DNA from: CAMWXW01 sp051650105
GTDB lineage: Bacteria; Desulfobacterota; Desulfovibrionia; Desulfovibrionales; Desulfovibrionaceae
Length of the DNA: 64,000 bases
Assembly: GCA_051650105.1 (NCBI GenBank)
Contig: JBOFIJ010000017.1
Coordinates: 40,042 to 104,041 of the forward strand
Direction of reading: 5' to 3'
Shown here: positions 19,522 through 27,617 of the stretch, one piece after another
Numbering within the stretch: the first letter of the stretch is position 1
Layout of the letters: every line of letters starts with the position of its first letter
Notes under the pieces: model-generated
What the model was told of the DNA's origin: nothing
The model's input: the letters and a program-made list of their open reading frames with translations, nothing else
The model's database searches: none
Made by a program: the position numbers and the translations under genes

Positions 19522-20252
19522 TATATATTTTCCTCAAAGCAAAAGATACACCGTATTGTATCTCCTGAGGAAAGGTGACCAAAAGAAGGCAAAAAATCTT
19601 CCAATGAAGATGCAATATACCCTTTGGCGTATGGAGTAATATTGTACTTATTGCATAGTAACGATATATCGGGTGGAATATTTTGAATAAGGCCTTTTTC
19701 TTGGCAAAGTTCAAATAGAGATACAGAAGGAGAGACAAATACTATGTCATTTGCTGTAAAATGGGTAAGAGCGGCAAACAAAAGATATTCTGTATTATGA
19801 AAAGAATTTTCTTCTATAGGTGAGATATATGGTGTTATAGGTGAGATTGAGGTAAAAAGAGTTTGAAATTCTGTACATAGGTGGTTAAAATTTTCAATAT
19901 CTAGAGAAAGAGCAATATATTGTTCTTCTTGTATGTAAGCAATAAGTAAAAGACTATGAGCTTTTTGAGAGAGGGTGCGTGTGTGTGATTTTTTATTTTC
20001 TGAGAATAAATCTATTTCATCAAATGTAAAATCTAAACAGTGTTGATGTGTGCCTGGAATAATTCTCTTTTCAGATAAGAAACTATGAAGTTGAAGAATA
20101 TATTGAGAAGCTTCTTCTTCTGTATAGGGTAATTTTGAAGAAGTAATTTTTCCTTCACTAGTTCCGACAGCGGGATAAAACAACGGAATAGAAGAAAGAT
20201 ATGGTGGTAATAACGCACTGTGTAATGTTGAAGTAATGAGTAAAGAAGACAT
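19521..20252 (-). CDS. Unknown protein, first gene of the HAD-yggT operon
   Basis: I do not recognise this 243-residue protein. The ATG at 20252 follows AGAGG closely; a longer frame to 20297 has no such site. It begins MSSLLITSTLHSALLPPYL, has no signal peptide or membrane segment, and looks like a mixed alpha/beta cytosolic protein with a C-terminal stretch CIFCFEENI. The THQHCLDF and HTRTLSQKAHSLLL segments have no match I can name. It shares a base with the HAD gene, so it is tightly coupled to it. The divergent neighbour is galU. Confidence 0.75.
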   Translation of the reverse strand: MSSLLITSTLHSALLPPYLSSIPLFYPAVGTSEGKITSSKLPYTEEEASQYILQLHSFLSEKRIIPGTHQHCLDFTFDEIDLFSENKKSHTRTLSQKAHSLLLIAYIQEEQYIALSLDIENFNHLCTEFQTLFTSISPITPYISPIEENSFHNTEYLLFAALTHFTANDIVFVSPSVSLFELCQEKGLIQNIPPDISLLCNKYNITPYAKGYIASSLEDFLPSFGHLSSGDTIRCIFCFEENI

Positions 20253-20316
20253 AAACACCTCTTTGCTCAGTATATCGAAAGTAAGGAGAAAAGACAAGGA
20301 TATAAGGCATGTACAA

Positions 20317-20345
20317 TTGACATTTCATGAAGAAAATGTTAGAAA
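20317..20345 (+). promoter_or_regulatory. Putative promoter of galU
   Basis: TTGACA (20317-20322), a 17-base spacer and TAGAAA (20340-20345) lie 30 bases before the galU start. The -35 is a perfect consensus and the spacing is optimal. Confidence 0.65.
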
Positions 20346-20375
20346 GCCTGAAAGATAAGGCTACAGGTGCATTTT

Positions 20376-21257
20376 ATGGATATACAATCAATAACAAAAG
20401 TGATTATTCCTGTGGCTGGTTGGGGAACGAGATCTTTACCGGCATCAAAGAATATTCCAAAAGAAATGCTTCCAGTTCATGATAAGCCCACAGTTCAATA
20501 TATTGTTGAAGAAGCAGTGGCTTCGCATATTCGAGATATTATATTTATCACAAGTAAGGATAAGAAGATAATTGAAGATCATTTTGATTATAGTCCTCAA
20601 TTGGAAGATCTTTTATTGCGCACAGGAAAAATCGATCTCTTAAAAAAAGTTCAGGCTATAGCGGAATATGTTAATATCATTTCTGTGCGACAAAAAAAGC
20701 AAAAAGGTCTTGGGCACGCAATATTATGTGCAAAGGACGTCATAGGAAACGAAGCATTTGCTGTAATGTTGGGAGACGATTTATTTTTCTCTGAAGAACC
20801 GGGAATTGGTCAGATAATGCATGTTGCTAAAACGTACAATAAACCTGTTATTGGTTTTGTTGAAGTAGAAGAAGAAGATGTTTCTAAATATGGGATTATA
20901 GAATGTTCGAAGATAAAGGATAGCATCTTTACAGTAGAAAATGTACTAGAAAAACCGCAATATACTGAAACAAAAAGTCGTAAAGCTATAGTTGGAAGAT
21001 ATATTTTAACTCCAGAAATTTTTACACATTTAGAGAATACAAAAGCAGGAAAATTTGATGAAATTCAATTAACAGACGCACTATCAACAATGTTAAAAGA
21101 AACAGAATTTTTAGCTGTTCAAATACAAGGTCGTCGTTTTGATGCAGGAGATAGAATAGATTATTTATTAGCTAATATCCACTTTGCTTTAAAAGATAGT
21201 GATGTTTCTGCTAAATTAAGAAGTTCATTAATAAAAATGCTGGATTCATTTGAGTAA
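20376..21257 (+). CDS. galU: UTP-glucose-1-phosphate uridylyltransferase
   Basis: A 293-residue enzyme that makes UDP-glucose for polysaccharide and lipopolysaccharide synthesis. The nucleotide-binding motif reads GWGTRSLPASKNIPKEMLPV near residue 14 (the usual form is GLGTRFLPATK). Further family signatures are VMLGDDLFF near 131, GIIECSK and ENVLEKP in the middle, and KFDEIQLTDAL near 228. ATG 20376 has CAGGTG six bases upstream; a GTG at 20367 is less likely. A strong promoter precedes it. Its last 12 bases overlap the end of the convergent TspO-like gene. A mutase of the same pathway lies 2.9 kb downstream. Confidence 0.95.
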   Translation: MDIQSITKVIIPVAGWGTRSLPASKNIPKEMLPVHDKPTVQYIVEEAVASHIRDIIFITSKDKKIIEDHFDYSPQLEDLLLRTGKIDLLKKVQAIAEYVNIISVRQKKQKGLGHAILCAKDVIGNEAFAVMLGDDLFFSEEPGIGQIMHVAKTYNKPVIGFVEVEEEDVSKYGIIECSKIKDSIFTVENVLEKPQYTETKSRKAIVGRYILTPEIFTHLENTKAGKFDEIQLTDALSTMLKETEFLAVQIQGRRFDAGDRIDYLLANIHFALKDSDVSAKLRSSLIKMLDSFE

Positions 21258-21827
21258 TATTCCCAAAAAAGCCCACGAAAAAACCAGTAAAGAGATAACT
21301 GTAGGGATGAAGGCAGCGAGAGGATTCTTTTTGTCTTTATATAATGCAATGGCGATACGCATTCTGTTGTGTAGTGCCGGCATAGGCTGCACAAATAAAA
21401 TAAAAAAGACAATAAAAAAGATAGCGAGTACACTCCCACCTACTATATATGCATTTATACAAGATGCAACACAGAGCCAAGAAGCATAAAGAGATTGAGT
21501 TGGAAGTTGTAGTAATACGCGAAATGTCATGAGCAACAGTGTGAGGCATGCTAATAAAATAAGATTATTACACCAAAGGATAATCCAAAGAGCATTAAGT
21601 AGGTAATCTAGTATTTGAAGGCTATCCTTTTCTTTCACAATAGCAAAGATCCACTGTAAGTAAATGATGCCCCAAATAGAAAAAGTAAAACTTGCTGGTG
21701 TTATTGGTGTGGGGTACATAGAAGATATTTCTGCAACTGTATATGGGAAAATATGAAAACTAGAAATAAAATTGATAGTAAGGGCAAAAATCATGGAAGA
21801 TAGTTTTAGTATATTATGGTTAAGCAT
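21246..21827 (-). CDS. TspO/MBR-like membrane protein
   Basis: A 193-residue, strongly hydrophobic protein with about five to six membrane segments. Near residue 38 it has YPTPITPASFTFSIWGIIYL, which resembles the TP-[AG]-x-[FY]-x-FSIWG-IYL motif of a bacterial subgroup of TspO/MBR (tryptophan-rich sensory) proteins. Members bind tetrapyrroles or act in stress signalling, but the role here is unknown. The ATG lacks an obvious ribosome-binding site. The stop lies inside the 3' end of galU on the other strand, an overlap of 12 bases. Confidence 0.6.
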   Translation of the reverse strand: MLNHNILKLSSMIFALTINFISSFHIFPYTVAEISSMYPTPITPASFTFSIWGIIYLQWIFAIVKEKDSLQILDYLLNALWIILWCNNLILLACLTLLLMTFRVLLQLPTQSLYASWLCVASCINAYIVGGSVLAIFFIVFFILFVQPMPALHNRMRIAIALYKDKKNPLAAFIPTVISLLVFSWAFLGILLK

Positions 21828-22143
21828 AGAAGAGTATCAATCCTTTTTTTCTACAAATATATGTAGAGAATAGCAAAGAAGAAGCCAGAAAAGGTGTATA
21901 GTATATATTAATTAAAAGAAAGGATACTGTCTATATGTTAGGAGTGAAAAAATACAGTCGTGTCATGTGAAAAAGATAGTAATCTCACCACTTTTTATTG
22001 TTTCAAATAACCTTTTTTTGTTATTTATATGAATTTCTTATTATGTATCGTTTCTCATTCATTATTTTATAATTTTTGCGAAAGAAGCTCTCTAACAAAA
22101 ATTTCTCTTGAAAAAATACTATAACAAAGGATACAGAATATAT
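21828..22143. other. Intergenic region, nothing recognised
   Basis: A 316-base AT-rich gap between hflC and the TspO-like gene, both on the minus strand. I see no gene, RNA or clear terminator in it. A promoter for the TspO-like gene would be expected here, but no well-spaced pair stands out. Confidence 0.5.
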
Positions 22144-22989
22144 TTAGTTAAAATACTGCAAAAAAGGATCTTTAGGTGTTAGCATAATAGTTGTATTATT
22201 CTTAAAAGATTCTTCATAGCTCTGCAAAGATCGAATAAAAGAATAGAAAGAAGGATTTTTTGCATATGCTTTTGAGTAAACGGCTGATTTTAATGCGTCG
22301 GCTTCTCCCCTGATAAGAGTGCTCTTTTCTTCAGATTCAGCAAGAATAATGACCTGCTCTTTTTCTGTCTGAGAACGAATTTTTATAGATTCTTCTTCTC
22401 CTTCAGAACGATATTGTTGGGCTTGTCGCTTTCTTTCAGATCTCATTCTTTCAAAAATAGCTTGTTGATTTTCTTTTGGTAAATCTGTTTTCTTAATACG
22501 AACATCTACTATTTTAATACCAAAATCTTTTAATGAGCTAGCTGTATTCTGTGCAATAATATCCATAATACTTGTTCGACTGGAAGAAACAACCTCTGTA
22601 AGCGTATGTTTTCCTATTTCTACCCGAAGCTGAGAATATATAATATCATCTAGTCGTATTTGTGCATTGGTCTGTGTACGAAGTGTTCTGTAGAATAACA
22701 AAGGATTGTCAATTCTCCAAGAGGCATAACTATCGAGAACTATAGTTTTCTTATCACTAGTCAATGCTTCTGCTTGCTTTATATTATACATGAGAACTCT
22801 AGAATCTACAAAAATAACATTTTGTAAGAGGGGAATTTTGAATTGTAATCCTGGTTGTTCAATGACTTTAATAGGTTCTCCAAGCTGTAAAACAATAGCC
22901 TGATTGTATTCTTGTACGAAGAAAATAGAATTATATATAACAAGAATAAGAAATAAAGGAAGTATAATTTTCAACGAAGTTGTATTCAT
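22144..22989 (-). CDS. hflC: Band-7/SPFH membrane protease regulator HflC
   Basis: A 281-residue protein with one N-terminal membrane anchor (about 9-25), an SPFH domain, and a long charged helical C-terminal half with the run RMRSERKRQAQQYRSEGEEES near residue 181, which is typical of HflC. With HflK it forms a periplasmic cage around the FtsH protease and limits its access to membrane substrates. Family markers include EYNQAIVLQLGEP near 28 and VDVRIKKTDLP near 161. The start is one base after the hflK stop, so the pair is one transcription unit in the usual K-C order. Confidence 0.94.
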   Translation of the reverse strand: MNTTSLKIILPLFLILVIYNSIFFVQEYNQAIVLQLGEPIKVIEQPGLQFKIPLLQNVIFVDSRVLMYNIKQAEALTSDKKTIVLDSYASWRIDNPLLFYRTLRTQTNAQIRLDDIIYSQLRVEIGKHTLTEVVSSSRTSIMDIIAQNTASSLKDFGIKIVDVRIKKTDLPKENQQAIFERMRSERKRQAQQYRSEGEEESIKIRSQTEKEQVIILAESEEKSTLIRGEADALKSAVYSKAYAKNPSFYSFIRSLQSYEESFKNNTTIMLTPKDPFLQYFN

Positions 22990-22990
22990 T

Positions 22991-24034
22991 TTAATTAGCT
23001 CCTATAGCGTTTGTTTTCTTATTGAGGGGCAGATAAGGTAGAAGAGTGCCAGCAGAAGTAGATGGAATAATAACCTTTTGTAGTTCAGGAGCAGAAAATA
23101 GCCTTTGCATAGTTTCAAGATAAAGTCTTTTTCGTGTTACTTCAGGGGACTTTACGTATTGTTCAAGAAGAAGAGAGAATCGTTCTGCTTCAGCTGTGGC
23201 TATTTTTAAAGAGGCGATTTGGTATCCCTCCGCTTGGTTAAGCATTTCGGCTGCACGACCACGAGCTCGAGGAATAATCTCATTTCTGTAGGCAAGAGCT
23301 TCATTGATAAAACGAGATTTATCTTCTCTTGCACTTGCAACATCTTTAAATGCTTCAGAAACAGCCTCAGGAGGATATACATTTTGCATTTGAACAGCTA
23401 ATATTTTCACTCCAAGATTGTAATTATCAGCTATTTCTTGAAGGGTACTTGCAGCAGTTGTTTGAATGAGTTGTTTACCTTCTGTCAAGGCCGCATCGAT
23501 ATCACTTGAACCAATAACTTCTCTCATAACAGACTGGGAAGCGTTTTTCAACAGTTCGTGTTGATCAGCAGCTTTGAATAAATATTTAACAGGGTCATTA
23601 ATTTGATACTGAACGCTGAATTGTACATTAACAATATTTTCATCCTTTGTGAGCATTTCAGATTCACTATTGCTTGCTGAAGCATTAACAAAACCCACCT
23701 CGAAACGTTTTACTTCAAAAACTTTGGGTTTATAAATCTCATATATTGGGTACGGCAGTTTATAATGAGGGCCAGGCTCAGTGGTTTCAATATATTTCCC
23801 AAAACGAGTAACTACACCTAGTTCATCTGGTTGGACTATATAAAAACCTTGAGCAAGCCAAAATATAACAAGAAGGAGAGTAATAATTAAAGACATTTTT
23901 CTGAAATTGCCAAAAAATTCTTCAAATTTAATAAAAGAGTCTTCCCTCTTTTTCTTATTCTGAGGATCTTGCGGAATTTTATGCGCTGTATTTTTTTGTT
24001 TTTTTTCTTCTAAATCATCCCAGTTCCAGTTCAT
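22991..24034 (-). CDS. hflK: Band-7/SPFH membrane protease regulator HflK
   Basis: A 347-residue protein: a short cytoplasmic N-terminus (MNWNWDDLEEKKQ), one membrane segment around residues 50-70, then the SPFH domain with GFYIVQPDELGVVTRFGKY near 66 and VQMQNVYPPEAVSEAF near 213, and a helical tail with an RGRAAEMLNQAEGY segment near 257. It partners HflC in control of FtsH. There is no Shine-Dalgarno sequence before the ATG. Instead a consensus promoter sits so close that transcription should start at or next to the A of the ATG, implying a leaderless mRNA. Members elsewhere begin similarly, so the start is probably right. Confidence 0.94.
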   Translation of the reverse strand: MNWNWDDLEEKKQKNTAHKIPQDPQNKKKREDSFIKFEEFFGNFRKMSLIITLLLVIFWLAQGFYIVQPDELGVVTRFGKYIETTEPGPHYKLPYPIYEIYKPKVFEVKRFEVGFVNASASNSESEMLTKDENIVNVQFSVQYQINDPVKYLFKAADQHELLKNASQSVMREVIGSSDIDAALTEGKQLIQTTAASTLQEIADNYNLGVKILAVQMQNVYPPEAVSEAFKDVASAREDKSRFINEALAYRNEIIPRARGRAAEMLNQAEGYQIASLKIATAEAERFSLLLEQYVKSPEVTRKRLYLETMQRLFSAPELQKVIIPSTSAGTLLPYLPLNKKTNAIGAN

Positions 24035-24040
24035 AATCAG

Positions 24041-24069
24041 ATTATAGTATACCCTTGTAGAGAAGTCAA
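24041..24069 (-). promoter_or_regulatory. Strong promoter of hflKC, apparently leaderless
   Basis: On the minus strand TTGACT (24069-24064), a 17-base spacer and a perfect TATAAT (24046-24041) end only six bases before the hflK ATG at 24034. Initiation six to eight bases past the -10 would fall on or beside the start codon. Confidence 0.75.
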
Positions 24070-24078
24070 GAAAAAATC

Positions 24079-24107
24079 TTGCTAATCTACAGAGATACCG
24101 ATATACT
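24079..24107 (+). promoter_or_regulatory. Putative promoter of the phosphohexomutase gene
   Basis: TTGCTA (24079-24084), a 17-base spacer and TATACT (24102-24107) lie 35 bases before the GTG start. It is back to back with the hflK promoter in the same short divergent intergenic region. Confidence 0.6.
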
Positions 24108-24142
24108 AAGGCATAATTTAATAATGAAGATGAGGATTGTTT

Positions 24143-25522
24143 GTGCGAGCTATTTCAAAAAATATTTTTCGAGCCTACGATATACGTGGTCTTGTGGATG
24201 TCGATTTTAATGTCGAATGGGTTACGGTTTTAGGTAGAGCTCTTGGAACATATTTTTTGAATAACGGAGAAACACTTTGTATTGTAGGACACGATTGTAG
24301 GTACTCATCACCTGAGTATCACGATGCTTTAATTGTTGGTCTTTGTTCTACTGGTGTGGATGTTATTAGCATAGGAATGGTTGCAACACCCACACTATAT
24401 TTTGCAATTAAATATTTGAAACGTTCTGCTGGCGTTATGATAACGGCGAGCCACAATCCACCAGAATATAATGGTTTTAAAATTTGGCTAGGTAGGGGAA
24501 CTATTCATACAGATGAGATACAGAATGTCTATTCTATAATGAAAGAAAATACCTTTAAAAGAGGACAGGGCTTTGCTAGTGCAGTTGACATCATTCCTGC
24601 CTATAAAGAGGCTGTGTTACAAAATTTGGTGTTAAAAAGACCTCTTCGAGTGATTCTAGATGGAAGTAACGGTTCTGGAGGTGAAACGTGTGCTGAAATA
24701 TTGAGCACATTGGGTGTCAATTTAATAGAAATAAATTGTACTCCAGATGGAGGATTTCCTAATCACCCACCAGATCCTACAAAAGAGGAAAATATTCTTG
24801 CTTTAAGAAAGGCTGTTTTTGATTACGATGCAGATGTGGGAATAGCACTTGATGGAGATGCAGACAGAATTGCCATAGTGGATGAAAAAGGGAGATTGTT
24901 GTGTGGGGATGAATTATTAGCAATTTTTGCGCGAGATTTTTTAAAAAGAAATAGAGGTGCAACTGTTATAGGAGATGTTAAATGTTCGAACAGATTATTT
25001 GAAGATATAAAAAACCATGGTGGAGAGCCCCTTATGTGGAGAACAGGGCATTCTATGATAAAGGAAGCCATGTATAGTCAAAATGTTATGCTAGCTGGTG
25101 AGATGAGTGGACATATGTTTTTTGGTGAGGAATGGTATGGTGTGGACGACGCTACCTATGCAGCAGCGAAATTGCTGACAATTTTGTCACAGAGTACTAT
25201 GGTTGTTTCAGAAATACTACAATGGAGAAAAATGTACAGTACCCCAGAGCTTGTAATAGAATGTGCTGACGAATATAAATTCCGAGTTATTGAGGAATTA
25301 TATGATTTGTTGAAAGACAAATTTTCTATTTGTAATATTGATGGTGTTCGAATTCAATTTGAAAAAGGATGGGGGCTTGTACGAGCTTCTAACACTCAAC
25401 CAGCATTGATATTTAGATTCGAAGCAGAAACAGAATATTTGTTGCGAAAATTTAGGTTGTTACTCGAAGAGCCTGTCACAAGAATTATGAATGCAATACA
25501 ATCTGAAAAAGAAGAAATATAA
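24143..25522 (+). CDS. Phosphomannomutase/phosphoglucomutase
   Basis: A 459-residue alpha-D-phosphohexomutase (AlgC/ManB type). The N-terminal FRAYDIRG is near residue 9, the phosphoserine loop TASHNPPEYNGFKI near 102, the metal loop DGDADR near 236, and a C-terminal phosphate-binding RASNTQP near 413. It interconverts hexose 1- and 6-phosphates and so feeds galU with glucose-1-phosphate or supplies mannose-1-phosphate. I chose GTG 24143 because TGAGGA lies at normal distance; a TTG at 24137 would overlap that site. The gene is monocistronic with its own promoter. Substrate preference cannot be told from sequence. Confidence 0.93.
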   Translation: MRAISKNIFRAYDIRGLVDVDFNVEWVTVLGRALGTYFLNNGETLCIVGHDCRYSSPEYHDALIVGLCSTGVDVISIGMVATPTLYFAIKYLKRSAGVMITASHNPPEYNGFKIWLGRGTIHTDEIQNVYSIMKENTFKRGQGFASAVDIIPAYKEAVLQNLVLKRPLRVILDGSNGSGGETCAEILSTLGVNLIEINCTPDGGFPNHPPDPTKEENILALRKAVFDYDADVGIALDGDADRIAIVDEKGRLLCGDELLAIFARDFLKRNRGATVIGDVKCSNRLFEDIKNHGGEPLMWRTGHSMIKEAMYSQNVMLAGEMSGHMFFGEEWYGVDDATYAAAKLLTILSQSTMVVSEILQWRKMYSTPELVIECADEYKFRVIEELYDLLKDKFSICNIDGVRIQFEKGWGLVRASNTQPALIFRFEAETEYLLRKFRLLLEEPVTRIMNAIQSEKEEI

Positions 25523-25850
25523 ATATATGGAGCATAATTATATCTTACTTGAGAAAATGTGCAGGTATAGCTTGGTTATATAGTTTTGGTTTTTCTGCAT
25601 ATATTGAAAGATAATAGTATCTTCTTAGGTACTAATTGGTACGAATATAAAAATAGTGAAAATATACCATAAGAATACCTTATCTATTAACTATAGCTAC
25701 TAATGAAAGAAAATACACAAATAGCGTCTAAAATTTATTGTAGATCTACTTTGTATAAAAATAGTGCAAGAAATAACAAAAGATCAAATGGTCGTTCATA
25801 GATAAATGGCAAAGAAGAGAATATCGTTGTCCACATTCTATGCTATATTG
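25523..25850. other. Intergenic region between convergent genes, no gene seen
   Basis: A 328-base AT-rich stretch between the 3' ends of the phosphohexomutase and rpoD genes. Only short open frames occur on either strand, none longer than about 30 codons with coherent composition. No clear Rho-independent terminator was found. Confidence 0.5.
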
Positions 25851-27617
25851 CTATTCAAGATATGTTTGTAAAATGAAGCATCGTATAGGATGTCGCAACT
25901 TTCGTAATGCTTTTGCTTCAATTTGTCTAATTCGTTCTCTTGTAACGTTGAAGAGTTTTCCAACTTCTTCAAGTGTATGATCCGACTTCTCACCAATACC
26001 AAAGCGTTTTCGCAGAACCTGTTCTTCTCTTGGCGTGAGAGTTCGTAGTGCTTCCTCCACTTGTTCTGTTAATTTTGTTGTAATAATTTCATCAGATGGA
26101 GAGAGTGCTTTCTTATCTTCTATAAAATCTGCTAAATTGGAATCTTCCTCATCACCTATAGGTGTTTCTAAAGAGATAGGTTCCTTGGCAATTTTAAGAA
26201 CCTTTTTAACTCTATCAAGAGGGAAACCCATGCGTTCAGATATCTCTTCTGGCATAGGATCCCTGCCAAGTTCTTGAACTAAATATCTACTTACTCGAAT
26301 GAGCTTATTAATTGTTTCTATCATATGTACAGGAATACGAATAGTTCGTGCTTGATCTGCTATAGCTCGTGTAATGGCTTGCCGTATCCACCACGTTGCG
26401 TATGTGGAAAATTTATATCCACGTTGATACTCAAATTTATCAACAGCTTTCATTAGTCCAATATTTCCTTCTTGAATAAGATCAAGAAATTGTAAGCCCC
26501 TATTGGTATATTTTTTTGCAATACTCACAACAAGACGTAAATTGGAACGAATTAATTCTTGTTTTGCAGAAGCAACAATGGTATTTGCATGCTTAATCCT
26601 CCACAATATTTCTTCTAAGTCACTAACGGAATGCATACATTTTTCTTCAAGCCTTTGAAGAATTTCCATTTTACCTAATAAAATTTCTTTAAGAGAAAAG
26701 AATTCATCCACATTTTTGTTGAGGATTGCAGCAGCTTCTATGGATGATAATTGTTTCGTTTTTACTTGGTTGAAAATAGTTTGTAATTCTTGATGGGTTT
26801 TTCCAGTGGCAAACGTATATGCAGAAAGATCTCTTTGGCAATTGTACATTTGTCGCACATAATCTTCAACTCTATTTATTATACGAGTGAGTAGGGTTTT
26901 CTCTAATTTAACTTCTTGTAAACAAGAAACAACCTTATTTTTGTATTCCATAATTTCTTCGTGTAGAGGTGTAACACACTGTTCTAACGTACAGCAATCA
27001 TCTAGATGGAGGTATAAATACTTGTATTCATTATACAATTCTCTAATATTTTCTAAAAGCATTAAAACACGTTCTCTTTGATTTAATTCACTTTCTTCAT
27101 CATTTTCTTCTAAATCATCTTCATCTTCAATCGTTTTAACAACATTTTTTAGCTTTAATCGTCTTTCTTTAAGGTCATCGGAAATACTGAGAATTTCTTG
27201 TATAGCAATGGGAACTTCTATCAATGCATAGAGTATTTCTACCTCGCCTAATTCAATTCTTTTTGCTATTTCTACTTCACCATCCCTATTTAATAATGGA
27301 ACAGAACCCATTTCACGTAGATACATACGAATTGGGTCCGTCGTACGTGCAGAGAAATTAACCACTTCCTCAGATTCTTGAATATCTGTTATATCAAAGA
27401 AAATATCATCTTGAGCAGTAGAGATGATTTTTTTCTGTTCAGCGTCAACAATAGTGATATCCATTTGATCAAAGATACCAATAATTTCTTCAAATTGTTC
27501 TGGAGTATTAACTTCTGAGGATAGCACAGTTGTGATTTCATCTGATGTTAAAAAGCCAGATTTTTTTCCTTTTGTTATAAGGTCTTGAATTTGCTGTACA
27601 TCTCTGGAATTAAGCAT
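25851..27617 (-). CDS. rpoD: RNA polymerase primary sigma factor RpoD (sigma-70)
   Basis: A 588-residue group 1 sigma factor. Region 1.1 lies at the N-terminus and region 1.2 has TRDPIRMYLREMGSVPLL near residue 91. A non-conserved insert, rich in Glu and Asp, spans about 150-330. Region 2 has NLRLVVSIAKKYTNRGLQF near 356 and KFSTYATWWIRQAITRAIADQ near 407, which recognises the -10. Region 4.2 has VTRERIRQIEAKALRKLRHP near 555, which contacts the -35. It directs most transcription. The start overlaps the 3' end of dnaG by eight bases, so the two are coupled as in the classical macromolecular-synthesis operon. Confidence 0.97.
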   Translation of the reverse strand: MLNSRDVQQIQDLITKGKKSGFLTSDEITTVLSSEVNTPEQFEEIIGIFDQMDITIVDAEQKKIISTAQDDIFFDITDIQESEEVVNFSARTTDPIRMYLREMGSVPLLNRDGEVEIAKRIELGEVEILYALIEVPIAIQEILSISDDLKERRLKLKNVVKTIEDEDDLEENDEESELNQRERVLMLLENIRELYNEYKYLYLHLDDCCTLEQCVTPLHEEIMEYKNKVVSCLQEVKLEKTLLTRIINRVEDYVRQMYNCQRDLSAYTFATGKTHQELQTIFNQVKTKQLSSIEAAAILNKNVDEFFSLKEILLGKMEILQRLEEKCMHSVSDLEEILWRIKHANTIVASAKQELIRSNLRLVVSIAKKYTNRGLQFLDLIQEGNIGLMKAVDKFEYQRGYKFSTYATWWIRQAITRAIADQARTIRIPVHMIETINKLIRVSRYLVQELGRDPMPEEISERMGFPLDRVKKVLKIAKEPISLETPIGDEEDSNLADFIEDKKALSPSDEIITTKLTEQVEEALRTLTPREEQVLRKRFGIGEKSDHTLEEVGKLFNVTRERIRQIEAKALRKLRHPIRCFILQTYLE

